A stretch of 64,000 nt of DNA from Sipunculus nudus (lineage: Eukaryota > Annelida > Sipuncula > Golfingiida > Sipunculidae), in NCBI GenBank assembly GCA_026874595.1, contig CM049306.1, positions 49,434,519 through 49,498,518 on the forward strand, read 5' to 3'. The translations under genes and the position numbers were made by a program. Under the pieces are notes generated by a model. It did not search any database. It was not told the origin of the DNA and worked only from the letters and a program-made list of their open reading frames with translations. Below, piece by piece: positions 46,530 to 56,194 of the stretch (its first letter is position 1; every line of letters starts with the position of its first letter).

Positions 46530-49023
46530 ACCATCCCAAGTCTCAAGTTTGAATGTCTAGAGGATGAGTAAGAGTCTAATTTGTATAGCACAAAGGCGCC
46601 CCCTAGTAGCAGTGGTAGCAGATGTAAATCAAGCAGCCATGTTTGAACAGATGACAGGCTGTTTCTGAGTACCCCGGTGGATAAAGACCCACATATACAA
46701 AAATTGATACATTTCAGCCAACTAATTATTATGTAAACCTGCTGTGGATATACCAATCAAACGGACTAAATGCATTTATTATGCTGACATCATCCAAATA
46801 AAAGGTGAGAAGCTGTCAGTTTAAAAGTTAGTTCTACTTTTTTGTTTCGATATCGAAGTGTATGGATACCGATACCACTACCAGCGATGTCACTTCTGCT
46901 GGTACGGTATATATACCGCTACGCTACAATGTGAATATAGTAGCACGATTCCATATCATTCCGCAAAGGGTATACCACTTTAATTAGCTTTACTGCCTGC
47001 TATGGTACATAATCATTCCGGTCTGCTCATATTATTGATATTTATGTCTGCAATAGTGCACATTGAATTCCTAAAAGATGCTGTCATGTTCCCGATGATT
47101 TCTTCGTAAAGTTTTTGTCTATGAAGTATGAATGAGCTGAAAATGTTACTTCGTTGCAAACTAAACGACCAGCGACTGGTTGAAGTTCAGTGAGGGCACT
47201 CGTTAAGACTTTATTTTTTGTGTCACTATTTACTGGCTAATCCTACTCGTTCATTATTTTGCAGTTGACAACCAGTTAAGTTTTCATCCTTAATATGAAA
47301 GATGGCCCTTCAGTATAATGAAGACTGGCTAAACTGTTTTAATAATAAAAGATTTCTGCTTTTAGCTTTGACACAAATTTACCACCACCAAATGGTGCTA
47401 CAATAGCCCCTTCAAAAATAATTTGATATATCTCTTGATTTATGGGGAAATAAGGAAAATTACTCCCTTAAGGACAACCTTGGCATCATTTTGGACAGGT
47501 CAAGACCAAAAACGTGCATGTCCGAGGCTTGATCACAGAGGAGTTCCGTGACTTAAGACTAGTGCCACCATATACCACCGTCAATTATAATATTCCAGGC
47601 GTTTGATAACAGCATACTAGAATTCGCCTTTTCTTATCGTACGAATCATCCCTGTTTGACATACCTGTGCCCAGTTTGAGAAGACCTGTCCGTTCCCGCC
47701 ATAGGTCACGAGTTCGTGAGGGAACTGCGCGACCCGCGGGTCAAGGTTATTCATTATCATGTGCATGACCGCGGCAGCCTGCGGACACTGAACTGGGTAC
47801 TCTGACACCGGGTATGCTCTGTAAAAAAATAGATTAAAGATACGTTTACATGGCTAAAAAGTAAGCCTATGCGGATTGCGGTATTACATCAATCGTATTG
47901 TCATACGTATACCCCAACTTAAAAACGAACGTTTCAGAGGGTTAAGATTCCAAGTTTCAATTTATTTAAAACCACTTATGTGTTTATAAAAAGACAAAAA
48001 TCCTTGCCTCATTTCGATCTGTGGCCTGAACCTGTACATATATATGTGTCCGTACTGGCGAAGTTCGTTGGCAAATTCCGGCGCCAAGGTTTGATGTAAC
48101 GCGGGAGGGAAGTAACGCAGAGCATTCTCGAGGGCCAGCTGGAACAAAAAAATGTACGATTGGATTTACTTAGGTCGTTGCACCCGAGAACATAACCATC
48201 AATTTCTTTTTTTTTTTCTTTCGCCATTTTCTGTTTGACTGATGGCCAAAAGCTAAAACTTGAGCATAATATTGGCACTGGGTCACATATTTGCACTGGA
48301 TATTAATATTTGGCCTTGATCTTATTCCAAAGTGTCTTTGTCTGTTCCATAATATTGTTATAAGAAGGAAAATTGAATAAGTGATAAGAAAATCAGTTAT
48401 GCATTTTGTGTATTAAAACAGCTATCGGCACAGTTGTAGCTGAGTATGTGTTTGTTCTACTTTAATGAGACAGAAGCATTTTTTTTCTTATCTCATGATC
48501 AAAAAGGACAAAAGTGTTATTTGATAAACGTAACTTTCCACTAATCTTTAAATCAAATGTATAGCTTTGCTTTCACAAATTTATATAATCTAAACCCAGA
48601 ACAAAAAACTGTTCTGCTATTTTTCCAATTTTCCTTTTTTCCGTTCTCATTTGTCAGATTCCAAAACTAGCATATAAACGCATATGGTATTACACTCTGG
48701 ATCATTGAAAACTAGAAAAGCCCGAGTAGTTCTTTGTCCATATAAGAAGATTTCAGTTTCCCAAACAGGATGACCGTAGTTGTCCAATATATACAGTATA
48801 TTGTATTCACGGTGTTGTCCCATTTATATAAGCCTATCTTCTTGAACCAACAAGTATTAACATTGATGATCACACGTGAGTTTATATTGAGACTTACCCG
48901 TTCATCAGCCGGGGACAAGTTAGGAGTCCGCACAGGGGCATGTGGCACAGTCTCGTCCCGTGGTTGGGGTTGCGGTAAGGGGTCCAGGGGCAGACCATCA
49001 CATATCTCCTTCAGCGAAGCCAT
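32049..49023 (-). CDS. UROC1: Urocanate hydratase (urocanase), complete, 20 exons
   Basis: The enzyme adds water to urocanate (from histidine, via histidine ammonia-lyase) to give 4-imidazolone-5-propionate, the second step of histidine degradation to glutamate; it is cytosolic and uses tightly bound NAD+ as an electrophile. Twenty exons join with correct phases to 2034 nt, 677 residues (human 676). Visible family blocks in order are VPHAPVRTPNLSP-type N-terminus, NALRYFPP, RQYGHIYMYRF, NNLDPRVAQFPHELVTYGGN, MTEEQTLVMFSGHPMGLFPS, MTAGSYCYIGPQGIVHGT, TSGLGGMSGAQAKAAV, LVDLGSDQTSCHNPF, FFWDYGNAFLLEA, FRYPSYVQHIMGDIF, VVGSQARILYSDQKGR, SRDHHDVSGTDSPFRETSN, WVALHNGGGVGWGEV. No stop or frameshift interrupts it, so it looks functional. 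One intron has a GC donor and one a weak GTCCGT donor. AATAAA on the minus strand lies at 31902-31907, 142 nt past the stop. Confidence 0.98.
32666..32716 (-). CDS. UROC1: UROC1 exon 19
   Basis: Seventeen codons, DAERRARLMLGWDVSNG, matching EGRARMMLSWDVSNG in human. Acceptor CACATAG, donor GTAAGT. Confidence 0.96.
33233..33281 (-). CDS. UROC1: UROC1 exon 18
   Basis: Sixteen codons, GEVMNGGFGLVLDGSN, after the split Trp. Acceptor TTTTCCAG, donor GTAAGT. Confidence 0.96.
33977..34158 (-). CDS. UROC1: UROC1 exon 17 (catalytic core)
   Basis: The longest exon: GPVVISRDHHDVSGTDSPFR, ETSNIYDGSAFCADMAVQNA, GATWVALHNGGGVG and a split Trp. The RDH.D.G....P and GGGVGWG segments are the most conserved in all urocanases. 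Acceptor ATATTAG, donor GTAAGT. Confidence 0.98.
34666..34764 (-). CDS. UROC1: UROC1 exon 16
   Basis: Thirty-three codons, VVGSQARILYSDQKGRTAIA then VAFNKAVADGALK. Acceptor TTGAAG, donor GTAAGT. Confidence 0.97.
35023..35235. mobile_element. G-tract MITE, copy B, in UROC1 intron 15
   Basis: Right end reads AATCCTGAATCCGCCCCTG, the complement of CAGGGGCGGATTCAGG; the left end is GATCCGGGGG. Shares GGGGTCCAAACCCC, AGGGGTTTAAAC, CGGCCTAGTCCCCC and TCCTCCTGGG blocks with copies C and D. It lies between exons 15 (35326) and 16 (34764). Confidence 0.7.
35326..35396 (-). CDS. UROC1: UROC1 exon 15
   Basis: Encodes PESTKVQYNDNIRWIKEAGM and HKM; the human equivalent is VKLQYMDNIRWIREA. Acceptor TGTTTAG, donor GTGCGT. 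Confidence 0.96.
35788..35876 (-). CDS. UROC1: UROC1 exon 14 (weak donor)
   Basis: Encodes WVCASGDSRDLEKTDEIATR and VLKEFIEQG with a split Val (G|TC). Acceptor TTTGCAG. The donor that keeps frame is GTCCGT, a poor match to the GTRAGT consensus. Confidence 0.92.
36564..36672 (-). CDS. UROC1: UROC1 exon 13
   Basis: Encodes ADVKKEGDTTGTMFRYPSYV and QHIMGDIFSLGFGPF with a split Arg. Acceptor CTCGAAG, donor GTAGAT. Confidence 0.96.
36826..37020. repeat. (ATT)n trinucleotide microsatellite in UROC1 intron 12
   Basis: Imperfect TTA/ATT repeats with a (GTT)6 end, only about 68 bp from the edge of exon 12 (37088). It forms part of the polypyrimidine-poor intron start. Confidence 0.9.
37088..37185 (-). 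CDS. UROC1: UROC1 exon 12
   Basis: Encodes LRRHVAAINKLSDRGMFFWD and YGNAFLLEASRA with a split Gly. Acceptor ATCACCAG, donor GTAAGA. Confidence 0.97.
37988..38058 (-). CDS. UROC1: UROC1 exon 11
   Basis: Encodes LTYEESLSLMHEDPVRFKNL and VQE with a split Ser (TC|A). Acceptor CTTGCAG, donor GTGAGT. Confidence 0.96.
38891..38999 (-). CDS. UROC1: UROC1 exon 10
   Basis: Encodes ERLVYEYDSTGDLLVDLGSD and QTSCHNPFLGGYYPVQ. The DQTS.H.P block is shared with bacterial urocanases. Acceptor TAACCAG, donor GTATAC. Confidence 0.97.
39621..39772 (-). CDS. UROC1: UROC1 exon 9
   Basis: Encodes VSEEALYKRHKQGWVMEVTN, an arginine-rich helix, and VSIGYHGNIVDL with a split Trp (TG|G). Acceptor ACTTCAG, donor GTTAGT. 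Confidence 0.96.
40590..40676 (-). CDS. UROC1: UROC1 exon 8
   Basis: Twenty-nine codons, VFVTSGLGGMSGAQAKAAVI then AGCVGVVAE. The glycine-rich GLGGMSGAQ loop is the family's dinucleotide-binding signature. Acceptor ATTTAAG, donor GTAGGT. Confidence 0.97.
41411..41467 (-). CDS. UROC1: UROC1 exon 7
   Basis: Nineteen codons, LTVLNAARKYLGLYDPSGK, matching LTVLNAARRYLG in human. Acceptor TCGACAG, donor GTAAGA. Confidence 0.96.
41848..41914 (-). CDS. UROC1: UROC1 exon 6
   Basis: Completes Met and encodes YGQMTAGSYCYIGPQGIVHG and Thr-Thr, part of the NAD-binding region. Acceptor TTCATAG, donor GTATAC. Confidence 0.97.
42433..42494 (-). CDS. UROC1: UROC1 exon 5
   Basis: Twenty codons plus AT of a split Met: VIPNYSSRESYERMFALGVT. 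Acceptor CATTGTAG, donor GTGAGT. The upstream intron (42495-46166) is the longest of the gene, 3.7 kb. Confidence 0.96.
43850..44460 (+). repeat. Second locus of the 1.8-3.3 kb repeat family, in UROC1 intron 4
   Basis: Contains TTCTCAGGAACAGCAGGAGC (compare 3015), GCCAAATTGTTCACAGAAATG ATCC, CAAATTTGTTTAAATGGTTT and two further module starts near 44150 and 44290. The element is intronic, on the strand opposite the gene. Confidence 0.7.
46167..46295 (-). CDS. UROC1: UROC1 exon 4
   Basis: Forty-three codons encoding FLLTMHYLSTMTEEQTLVMF, SGHPMGLFPS and VIITNGM. Acceptor ATTTTAAG, donor GTAATA. Confidence 0.97.
46386..46545. repeat. Inverted repeat with 30-base poly-A, UROC1 intron 3
   Basis: CTGAGACTTATGGGATGGTT ATTTTTTTTGTTCC...GGTATAT (46387-46427) is mirrored by ATATACC.GGAACAAC, a run of about 30 A, then AACCATCCCAAGTCTCAAG (46481-46543). 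It would fold into a hairpin of about 45 bp with a 55-nt loop. Probably a small foldback element. Confidence 0.75.
47665..47818 (-). CDS. UROC1: UROC1 exon 3
   Basis: Encodes AYPVSEYPVQCPQAAAVMHM and on to FPHELVTYGGNGQVFSNWAQ. Acceptor TTTTACAG, donor GTATGT. The YGGNG loop belongs to the family's conserved core. Confidence 0.97.
48008..48138 (-). CDS. UROC1: UROC1 exon 2, followed by a GC donor
   Basis: Encodes LALENALRYFPPALHQ, then EFANELRQYGHIYMYRF and IEM with a split Arg (AG|A). Acceptor GTTCCAG. The only donor that restores the frame is GCAAGG at 48007, a GC-AG intron. Confidence 0.95.
48898..49023 (-). CDS. UROC1: UROC1 exon 1 (start)
   Basis: ATG at 49023-49021 begins MASLKEICDGLPLDPL, continues through a proline-rich linker to HAPVRTPNLSPADER, 42 codons. 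This matches the human start (SSLQALCSGLPLRPLP...VPHAPVRTPSLSP). Donor GTAAGT. Confidence 0.96.
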
Positions 49024-49825
49024 GGCAACCGTGACCAGAACTGTCGGGAAAACCTGCCTTATATGCACTTCAGCAAGTAACTTTAATTAAATTATTGCCG
49101 TTAGTTCGTTCAATATACCTGTTTACATCACACATATCAAGGTATTAGAATACCAGGTGCGTACTCTCTCACGGGTACAGATAATAAATGGACCCTATAC
49201 CCGGACATATAGCTGTAGGACTCTTGTCATTGTTAAACAACACATGATGCACCTCCCAATACCTGGGACATCCTCTTTTCATGGCCTCGGGTGTAAATTT
49301 AATTGTTTTGTCCGTGTCAGTCTCACTGAGGTTAGTTTTGAAATCATCCTCCAGATAGCAGCAGTACGCCTTACTTAAATAAGAGTCAGAGGACTGATGC
49401 CAGTACGAAGCAGCGACACAGTTCAGACAGTGCCATATATAATCTATCCACCTCGTATTCACCAGCATGCGCATTTAGGGTATCGCTTGTGACGTATGTT
49501 CCTGTCGAGTAGACCAGCATTGCGGGTTATGTTAAATGAAACAAATAAATTAAGATACATGCCCACGGCCCTTTTTAGTTAGGGCATATATTGATCAGGA
49601 TTGGGTTTGATTTATAAATGTTCAAATCATTCAGATGTATAGAATTATATTATCAATTGCAAATGAACTTATAACTGTACTTAATTCCATTTGTTTGATT
49701 GCATAATACGCAAAAGGACAAGGGTCTACCTTAATTTTTTGTAATCAATATTGTAGAATATCTTATGGTAGAAGGATAGAAAATGTCTGTTAAAATTGTT
49801 CTATGATTGCTCGCATTGACGATGG

Positions 49826-49827
<2 letters not shown>

Positions 49828-49887
<60 letters not shown>

Positions 49888-49901
49888 TTATATATATATA
49901 T
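49828..49901. repeat. (TA)n microsatellite upstream of UROC1
   Basis: About 26 TA dinucleotides and a second AT-palindrome section. It lies 0.8 kb upstream of the UROC1 start. Confidence 0.95.
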
Positions 49902-50740
49902 AATGTAAAGTAAAAAAGTTACTTTCACATTCTCAAATATCATTAATCTTGTGTCTACTGGCACTTTTAAAAGAAACGATAAACGTGACATTTGATGAAA
50001 GTCGCAATGAAGACTGTTTGATAAACAAATGAATTTAATGCTTGAGCAGATGAACATGGAATGTTTGGCCTTTTTGCTGTTCTTGTATTTCATTTTGACA
50101 AAACATCTTGAGTGATATATGATTTTATCTTCAATTCCTCATATTTTCTTCACCCGGGTTCTGTATGCACAAGACAGCAAGTGTCCACGTAGGTTATGCG
50201 GGCAATTCTCACCTTTCCTTGTAGCCCTATTGATTCTTATATCTTACACATTCATTACATCATACAGGAATATTTATATATAGAGGACTGATATGACAGA
50301 TTCCTTGCCAAGCGATACTCGGCGAGAACATGGCGATGTGTCAGGGGTAATTCTGGCGTTATAGGAAAGCGCCGGTATGGTCAGATCAAAGAACTTTCAC
50401 ACCCAGGTGCGAGATTTCTTATCAAGATCACAAGCAACATCGAACGGGATTTGCATTCGAAATATATACTCCATATATTTCTATCTCCGTGATATACTCT
50501 ACATCAAAGGCAGCCGGAATGCAGTGTTACAATTGCCCCTGAGATAGTTACCCGTCTTGAAAGGAGTGACATCTATGTGTGCAATACAGTGTACTTGTTT
50601 GTAATCTTACATGATGCATGCTTAGAAAATATAGGATTTGTCGGAAAATTTTTAAAATGAATAAAGAGCAATTTTGGACACTTAAAAACAGGATTCTTAG
50701 GACTTATGGAACAAGTCAGAGCACTGATGAAAGTGTTTTT

Positions 50741-53700
50741 CCTTGTGCTATCACAAGTAGTCCGGGGGCTGAGGGGGGTCCTGTGTGCAATCGTATGTCC
50801 CCTAATTTTGACTTCTGATCCAGGTAGGACACCTTTAGAGGAGTAAAAAAAAACTTGGGTAGACATCCTGGATCGCGGGCAGAAAGGGTGAAATTCAAGA
50901 TGGCATCCAAGATGGCCGCCGATCCATTGAATCACACATAACTCAAAAAGTATTTGGGGTAGGGGATCGATTTTGGTGTCTTTGCCTTTGTTTTCAGGGT
51001 CAAGGAATCTATTGAAACCATTTTCAAGACAATACCGTATTTGGTTTCGGGGATATTCAATATGGCTGCCAATACGGCCGCCGAACCATTGAATCATACA
51101 TAACTGGAAAAGTAATTGGGGTAGGGGATTGATTTTGGTGTCTTTGCCTATGTTTTCAGGATCAAGGAATCTATTGAAACCATTTCCAAGACAATACCGT
51201 ATTTGGTTTCGGTAATATTCAGTATGGCTGCCAATATGGCCGCCGTACCATAAAATCATACATAACTCAAAAACTAATTGGGGTAGGGGATTGATTTTGG
51301 TGTCTTTGCATATGTTTCAGGGTCAAGAAATCTATTGAAATCATTTCCAAGACAGTACCGTATTTGGTTACGTTGATATTCAATATGGCTGCCAATATGG
51401 CCGATGTACCATTGAATCGCATATGACAAGCCAAGGAATCAAGGCTGGTTGAATTTGATGTTATCGTCTATTTTTTCAGGGCCCAGGAGACTATTTAAAT
51501 TATCTTCAAGACTTTACTGTTTTTGATTCTGGGGATATTTAATATGCCTGTCAATATGGCCATTGTACATTTGAACATGTATAACATTCCATGGAATAGT
51601 GGTAGGGGTTTGATTTTGGTATCTTTGCTATCTATCTGTTGTCAGAGTCAAAGAATCTACTGAAACCAACTCCAAGACAATACCGTATTTGGTTATTGCT
51701 GCTATTCAATATGGCTGCAAATATGGCTTCTTAACAATTGAGTCATGTCGGACAAGCCAAGGAAATAAGGTTTGGGATTCAGTTTGGTATCTTTGCCTAT
51801 GTTTTCCATGTCTGGGATTCTTGAAATTATTTTCAAGAATTTTTTTTTTGGTTTTGGTGTTTGTTAACATAAGCTGCCAATATAAGTTTCTTTGATAACT
51901 TCTAAAATTCATGTACATCTATTATATTGTGTGCTTAAATCATGTTCTTTCACAAGTCTTGGAGAACATAGGTCCCATTGACTTTATTTTGTTATGTCCA
52001 AGGAGACATTACAATGACCTCTCTTTACTTTAGCTGAGACATTTTTTATATCAAACATTTAAGACTTATGCCCTGTCTGACTTTCTGGGTGCTCAAAATT
52101 AGATTTGCTGCTTGTAGCTCACATAATATAGATCACCATGACCCAGTTTCAATTGTTGATGGAGATTTCGGGTGGACCTAAAATTTTATGTGAGAAGATT
52201 CTAGGTCAAACTAGATTTGTACCAATCTGACTTTCAGTGTTAAATTCGTGTTTTTCCTTTAGCTCACAGCATTAAGATTACAGTGATCTAGTTTAGGGAT
52301 TCGACAAAAACTTTCCAAAGACCTCTCTGGATGCTTTGTTAGAATGCTCCAAGAACCCAGTTTCAGGTTTCAAAGGAGATTTGCCCAGAACTTCCCTGGA
52401 TGTTAGGTTAAAATATTCTAGGGTTTACGGACACCATTTGAACCTAGTCAGACTGTCTGGGTGTTCAAAATCATCTTTTAGCCCTGTAGCTTGCAGAATA
52501 TATGTCACGATGAATTAACTTTAGATTTCCTTGAAGATATTTCCAGAAGCTCCTATGTTGCGTTTGAGGATTCTGGGCCTATTAGATACTATAAGTGCCA
52601 ATCTGACATTCAGGATGCACAAATCATTTTTTTGTTCCTATAGACGGTAGAATATAAATCACAGTGACCTAATTTCTTGTTTTTAAGGATATTTGCCTAG
52701 GCAAATGACGTACAGTCTGCTGAGCTAAAAGAACAACAAACATGAAAAAATGATAGAACTTGGGAGAAATCCAGAGCAAAAGATATTCTGCCAGTGGAAC
52801 AATCGCATATACCATCAGGCTGTGTTGTTGGTGTGATGACATAAATAATAAAAATCAGTGTTACCACCTTTAGGGAACTATTTGAACAGTTCCTTGGCTG
52901 GGTGCTCGGATATGTGTCAAATTGCACAACGTATAGGTTTCATTTTTTAATCTTATATTAAGGTATCTGTGAAAGACAAAGGCGCACATTGAAAACACCT
53001 GTTCTTGTTAGCAATATTTCTCTGGACACCAAACAACTTAAGGATCTGGACAGTTTCTCCCCATCATCAAATAACAAAATTAAACTTGAAGCTTTCCTCA
53101 GAAAGTGTCCAGTGAAATATTTATTGCTCAGAAAGACCTGAGTGTACCCTAGAATAGTGCAGGTTGGTTAATATTTCCCTTAAGACACAGTCGGTCAGAA
53201 AATGAATCGCTCACACATCATCCTGATCATGAAGAGGCGGATGTCCCAATCATTCCTCTTGTCCTCTTTTGGGGTAAGAAATGAGCTGAAACAGATCGTT
53301 ATCATCGCTGGTAAAACAGATGTGATTGTACTTGTTTTGTGCTTTTCACATCTGTTTGTGTCAAGGGGACTTAATGAACTGTGGCTCAGGGGGAGAACTG
53401 GAGACAAAAACGAGGTATATTCCAATTCATGATCCGACAGAAGAGTCGGCCAGCTTATATTTATGTTCTTCCACAATGTAGCATCAACGAACAGGAACTT
53501 CACCTCATGATCTACCACCAACAAACATTTCTAACCAGGGTCGTACTTTAAAGCATTCTATAAGACATACACTGGTTTCTCTAGTGTGTATGGTCTTGCA
53601 GGAAGCGGAGACTTCCCTGCTTCATATTCTACAAATTTCAAGCAAGTTAAACGCACCTATGTAAAATCGAAATGTGGAAAGTTGCACACAATAAATCTGA

Positions 53701-54948
53701 ATAAGTTATGATGGACTTGGTACCCATTAGATATGAAACTTGCATGCAAAGAGATATGTATTATCCGTTGATATATGTTGATTTCACCAATTTCTTTACA
53801 TCAAAAACTCATAATCAACTATTTGTCAATGTAGCTTGAGATCTAAGGATGATAGTTTTTTTACCATTGAAAATTTAACAAAAGACAACAAAATCAATCT
53901 TGTCTCGATCCTTTAGTGAGTTACTCATGATTCAATTGTGCAGCTGCTATATTGGTAGCCGTAATGGTAACCATGTTGAATTTTACCATAACCCAATACG
54001 GTCTTGTCTTAAAAATATTTTCAATAGATCCTTTAACCCTTAAAACATGGGCAAGACATCAAATTATCATCCCCTACCTTAATTCCGTGGATAGTCAAAC
54101 ATGGTGCAATGGTACAGTGGCCGTAATGGCAGCCATATTGAATATCATGATAACCAAATCCGGTATTGTCTTGAAAAAAGGTTTATATAGATTATTTGAC
54201 CCTGAAAACATAGGCAAAGACATCAAAATATCAACCCCATCTTTAATTCCTTGGATTGTCATATATGATCCAATGGTTCATTGGTTGCTTCTTTGCAGCC
54301 ATATTAAATATCCCCTAAACCAGAAACAGTAAAGTTTTGAAAATAATTTAAAGAGACTCCTGGGCCCTAAAAACATGGACGATAACACCAAAATCAACCC
54401 TACCCAGATTCCTTGGCTTGTTATATGCAATTCAATGGTACAGCGGCCATATTGGCAGCCATATGGAATATCACCGAAACCAAATAGGGTATTGTCTTGA
54501 AAATGATTTTTATAGATTCCTTGACCTTGAAAACATAGACAAAGACACGAAAATCATTCCTCTACCTCAATTACTTTTTGAATAAAGTATGATTTTAAGG
54601 TACGGCAGCCCTATTGACAGCCATATTGAATTTAACCGTAAAAAAACAAGACATTGTCTTGAAAATGGGTTCTATAGATTTCTTGACCTTGAAAACATAG
54701 GCAAAGACACCAAAATCATTCCCCTACTTCAATTACTTTTCGAGTTATATATGATTCAATGGTTCGGCGGCCATCTGGGACGCCATCTTGAATTTCACCC
54801 TTTCTGCCCACGATCCAGAATGTCTACCCAAGTTTTTTTTTACTCACATAAGGGTGTCCTACCTGGATCTGAAGTCAAAATTAGGGGACATATGATTACA
54901 CACAGGATTCCCCTCAGCCCCAGGACTAAAGGTACCAGGCAACACAAG
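50741..54948. repeat. 4.2-kb inverted-repeat structure with mirrored satellite arrays
   Basis: The outer 150 bp of the left arm (TAGTCCGGGGGCTGAGG, GGTAGGACACC, AACTTGGGTAGACATCCTGG) recurs as its complement at 54.78-54.95 kb. Inside each arm about six head-to-tail copies of a ~165-bp unit follow (left 50890-51900, right 53850-54790, opposite orientation). A 1.9-kb centre (51.9-53.85 kb) separates them. Long frames such as 50573-51259 (minus) read through the satellite and are not genes. It looks like a large foldback-type or TIR-satellite transposon lacking a recognisable transposase. Confidence 0.85.
52070..52700 (+). repeat. Four degenerate tandem units in the centre of the inverted repeat
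   Basis: Units begin near 52075, 52228, 52448 and 52603 with CTGACTTTC.GGGTGCTCAAAA, followed by TAGCTCACA.AATATA and CA.TGACCTA.TTT. They are weakly conserved and end with a GCTGAGCTAAAAGAACAA-like tail near 52715, the same tail type as the 8.15-kb repeat. Confidence 0.65.
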
Positions 54949-55448
54949 GGGGCCTGATCACCTATAAGGCCTTTTGAATTAACAATTTCTCTTTGAAATT
55001 ATTTTTGTACCTAAAATTAAAAACGCCAAGTTGTATTTTAACCCAACCCTGGGCACATCTTGTTTCAGCTAACCAGGTTTCTGTCACCAGACTTCAGGTG
55101 GAGGTTATGCTCTGACCATTGTCTGTCCGTCCGTCTTTGGATTTGCTTATTTATTTGTCTGTCTGGTTGAAAGACATCTCAAAATCTTGGATGGAATTCG
55201 AAAAATCATTGAGAAAAAAAGAAAGAAAGGGACGTTAAGATAAAGTTGGCAGTACAACAGCAAGTAGTTACATTCTGTAAAAGTCATATAATAATTTTAG
55301 ATCCTTAACGTCTTCATAAACGACCATATACAGGAAAGAAAGATGAAAATATTTTTTTAGAATAGTTACAACAACAAATATTTTATAAGAAAAATATACA
55401 GAAATTCAAGTATAATATTCACTATATGTCGTCTCCAGCTGCCATATT

Positions 55449-55826
55449 CAGGGGCGGATCCATGATTATTGAAAGGAAAGGAGGGTCCAACCCAGGAGGA
55501 CTAATGATAAACCTAAAAAAGTCCCCAGATCCGCAAAGGAGAAGGGGGTGCAGGCCGAAAAAAATGGCGTGAAGCACTTAGAATAAGGATGCAGCGACGG
55601 AAAGGGGGGGGGGGGGGGTAACCCTAGAAGCTGATCGGGGGGTGGGGGGGGGGGGTTCGAGGTATTCCGGACCCCCCCCCCCCTTTCAGTCACCGCAACC
55701 CTTTGTAAGGGTTTCACATCCGATTTTTTGGCCTTGACCCTCCCCCCCCCCCCCCCGCCCCTTCCCTTACCTGGGGAACTTTTTTTTAGGGATTTCATTG
55801 TTCCTCCTGAGCTGGACCCGCTCTTG
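55449..55826. mobile_element. G-tract MITE, copy C (longest)
   Basis: Starts CAGGGGCGGATCCATG and carries the internal TCCAACCCAGGAGGA and GGTTTCACATCCGATTTTTTGG blocks in both orientations, as if two copies had inserted into each other. Several G or C runs exceed ten bases. Translated frames here are low-complexity proline/glycine and not genes. Confidence 0.65.
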
Positions 55827-56194
55827 GAGCGATTTTTGACGCCTGACGCGCTTGCCGAGTGGGGATTCCTATAATGAGAGGGTTTCCCTCCCCAGGACTC
55901 ACATTCTACATATAAACTTCAGGTGAATGTTTGTTATAATTCTGTGAACTATAATTATTCGTTCGAATCTGGATAGAAAACATGCAACAAAGCAACACAA
56001 ATATATAAATATTGTTAAGAATAGTGACTGAGTTCTGTCATATTTAAAACATGTTTAGTCACAAATATATCTTGTATTCAAGTTATCCAATGCTGGTTAT
56101 CAAAATTACTATTTTTACAAAGATAAACAAAAAATACAATAGGTGCTTGATTAATACCATCAAATCTGACGCGTGTCGTGCGCGTTGTAGCCGC

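Noticed and set aside
50573-51259. 228-codon open frame on the minus strand, and the 122- and 126-codon plus frames at 53952-54957
   Set aside because: They are translations of the 165-bp satellite in the mirrored arms; the peptide repeats with the DNA unit and no family is recognisable.
55466-55798. 110-codon frame rich in proline and glycine
   Set aside because: It is read from G and C runs of a MITE.
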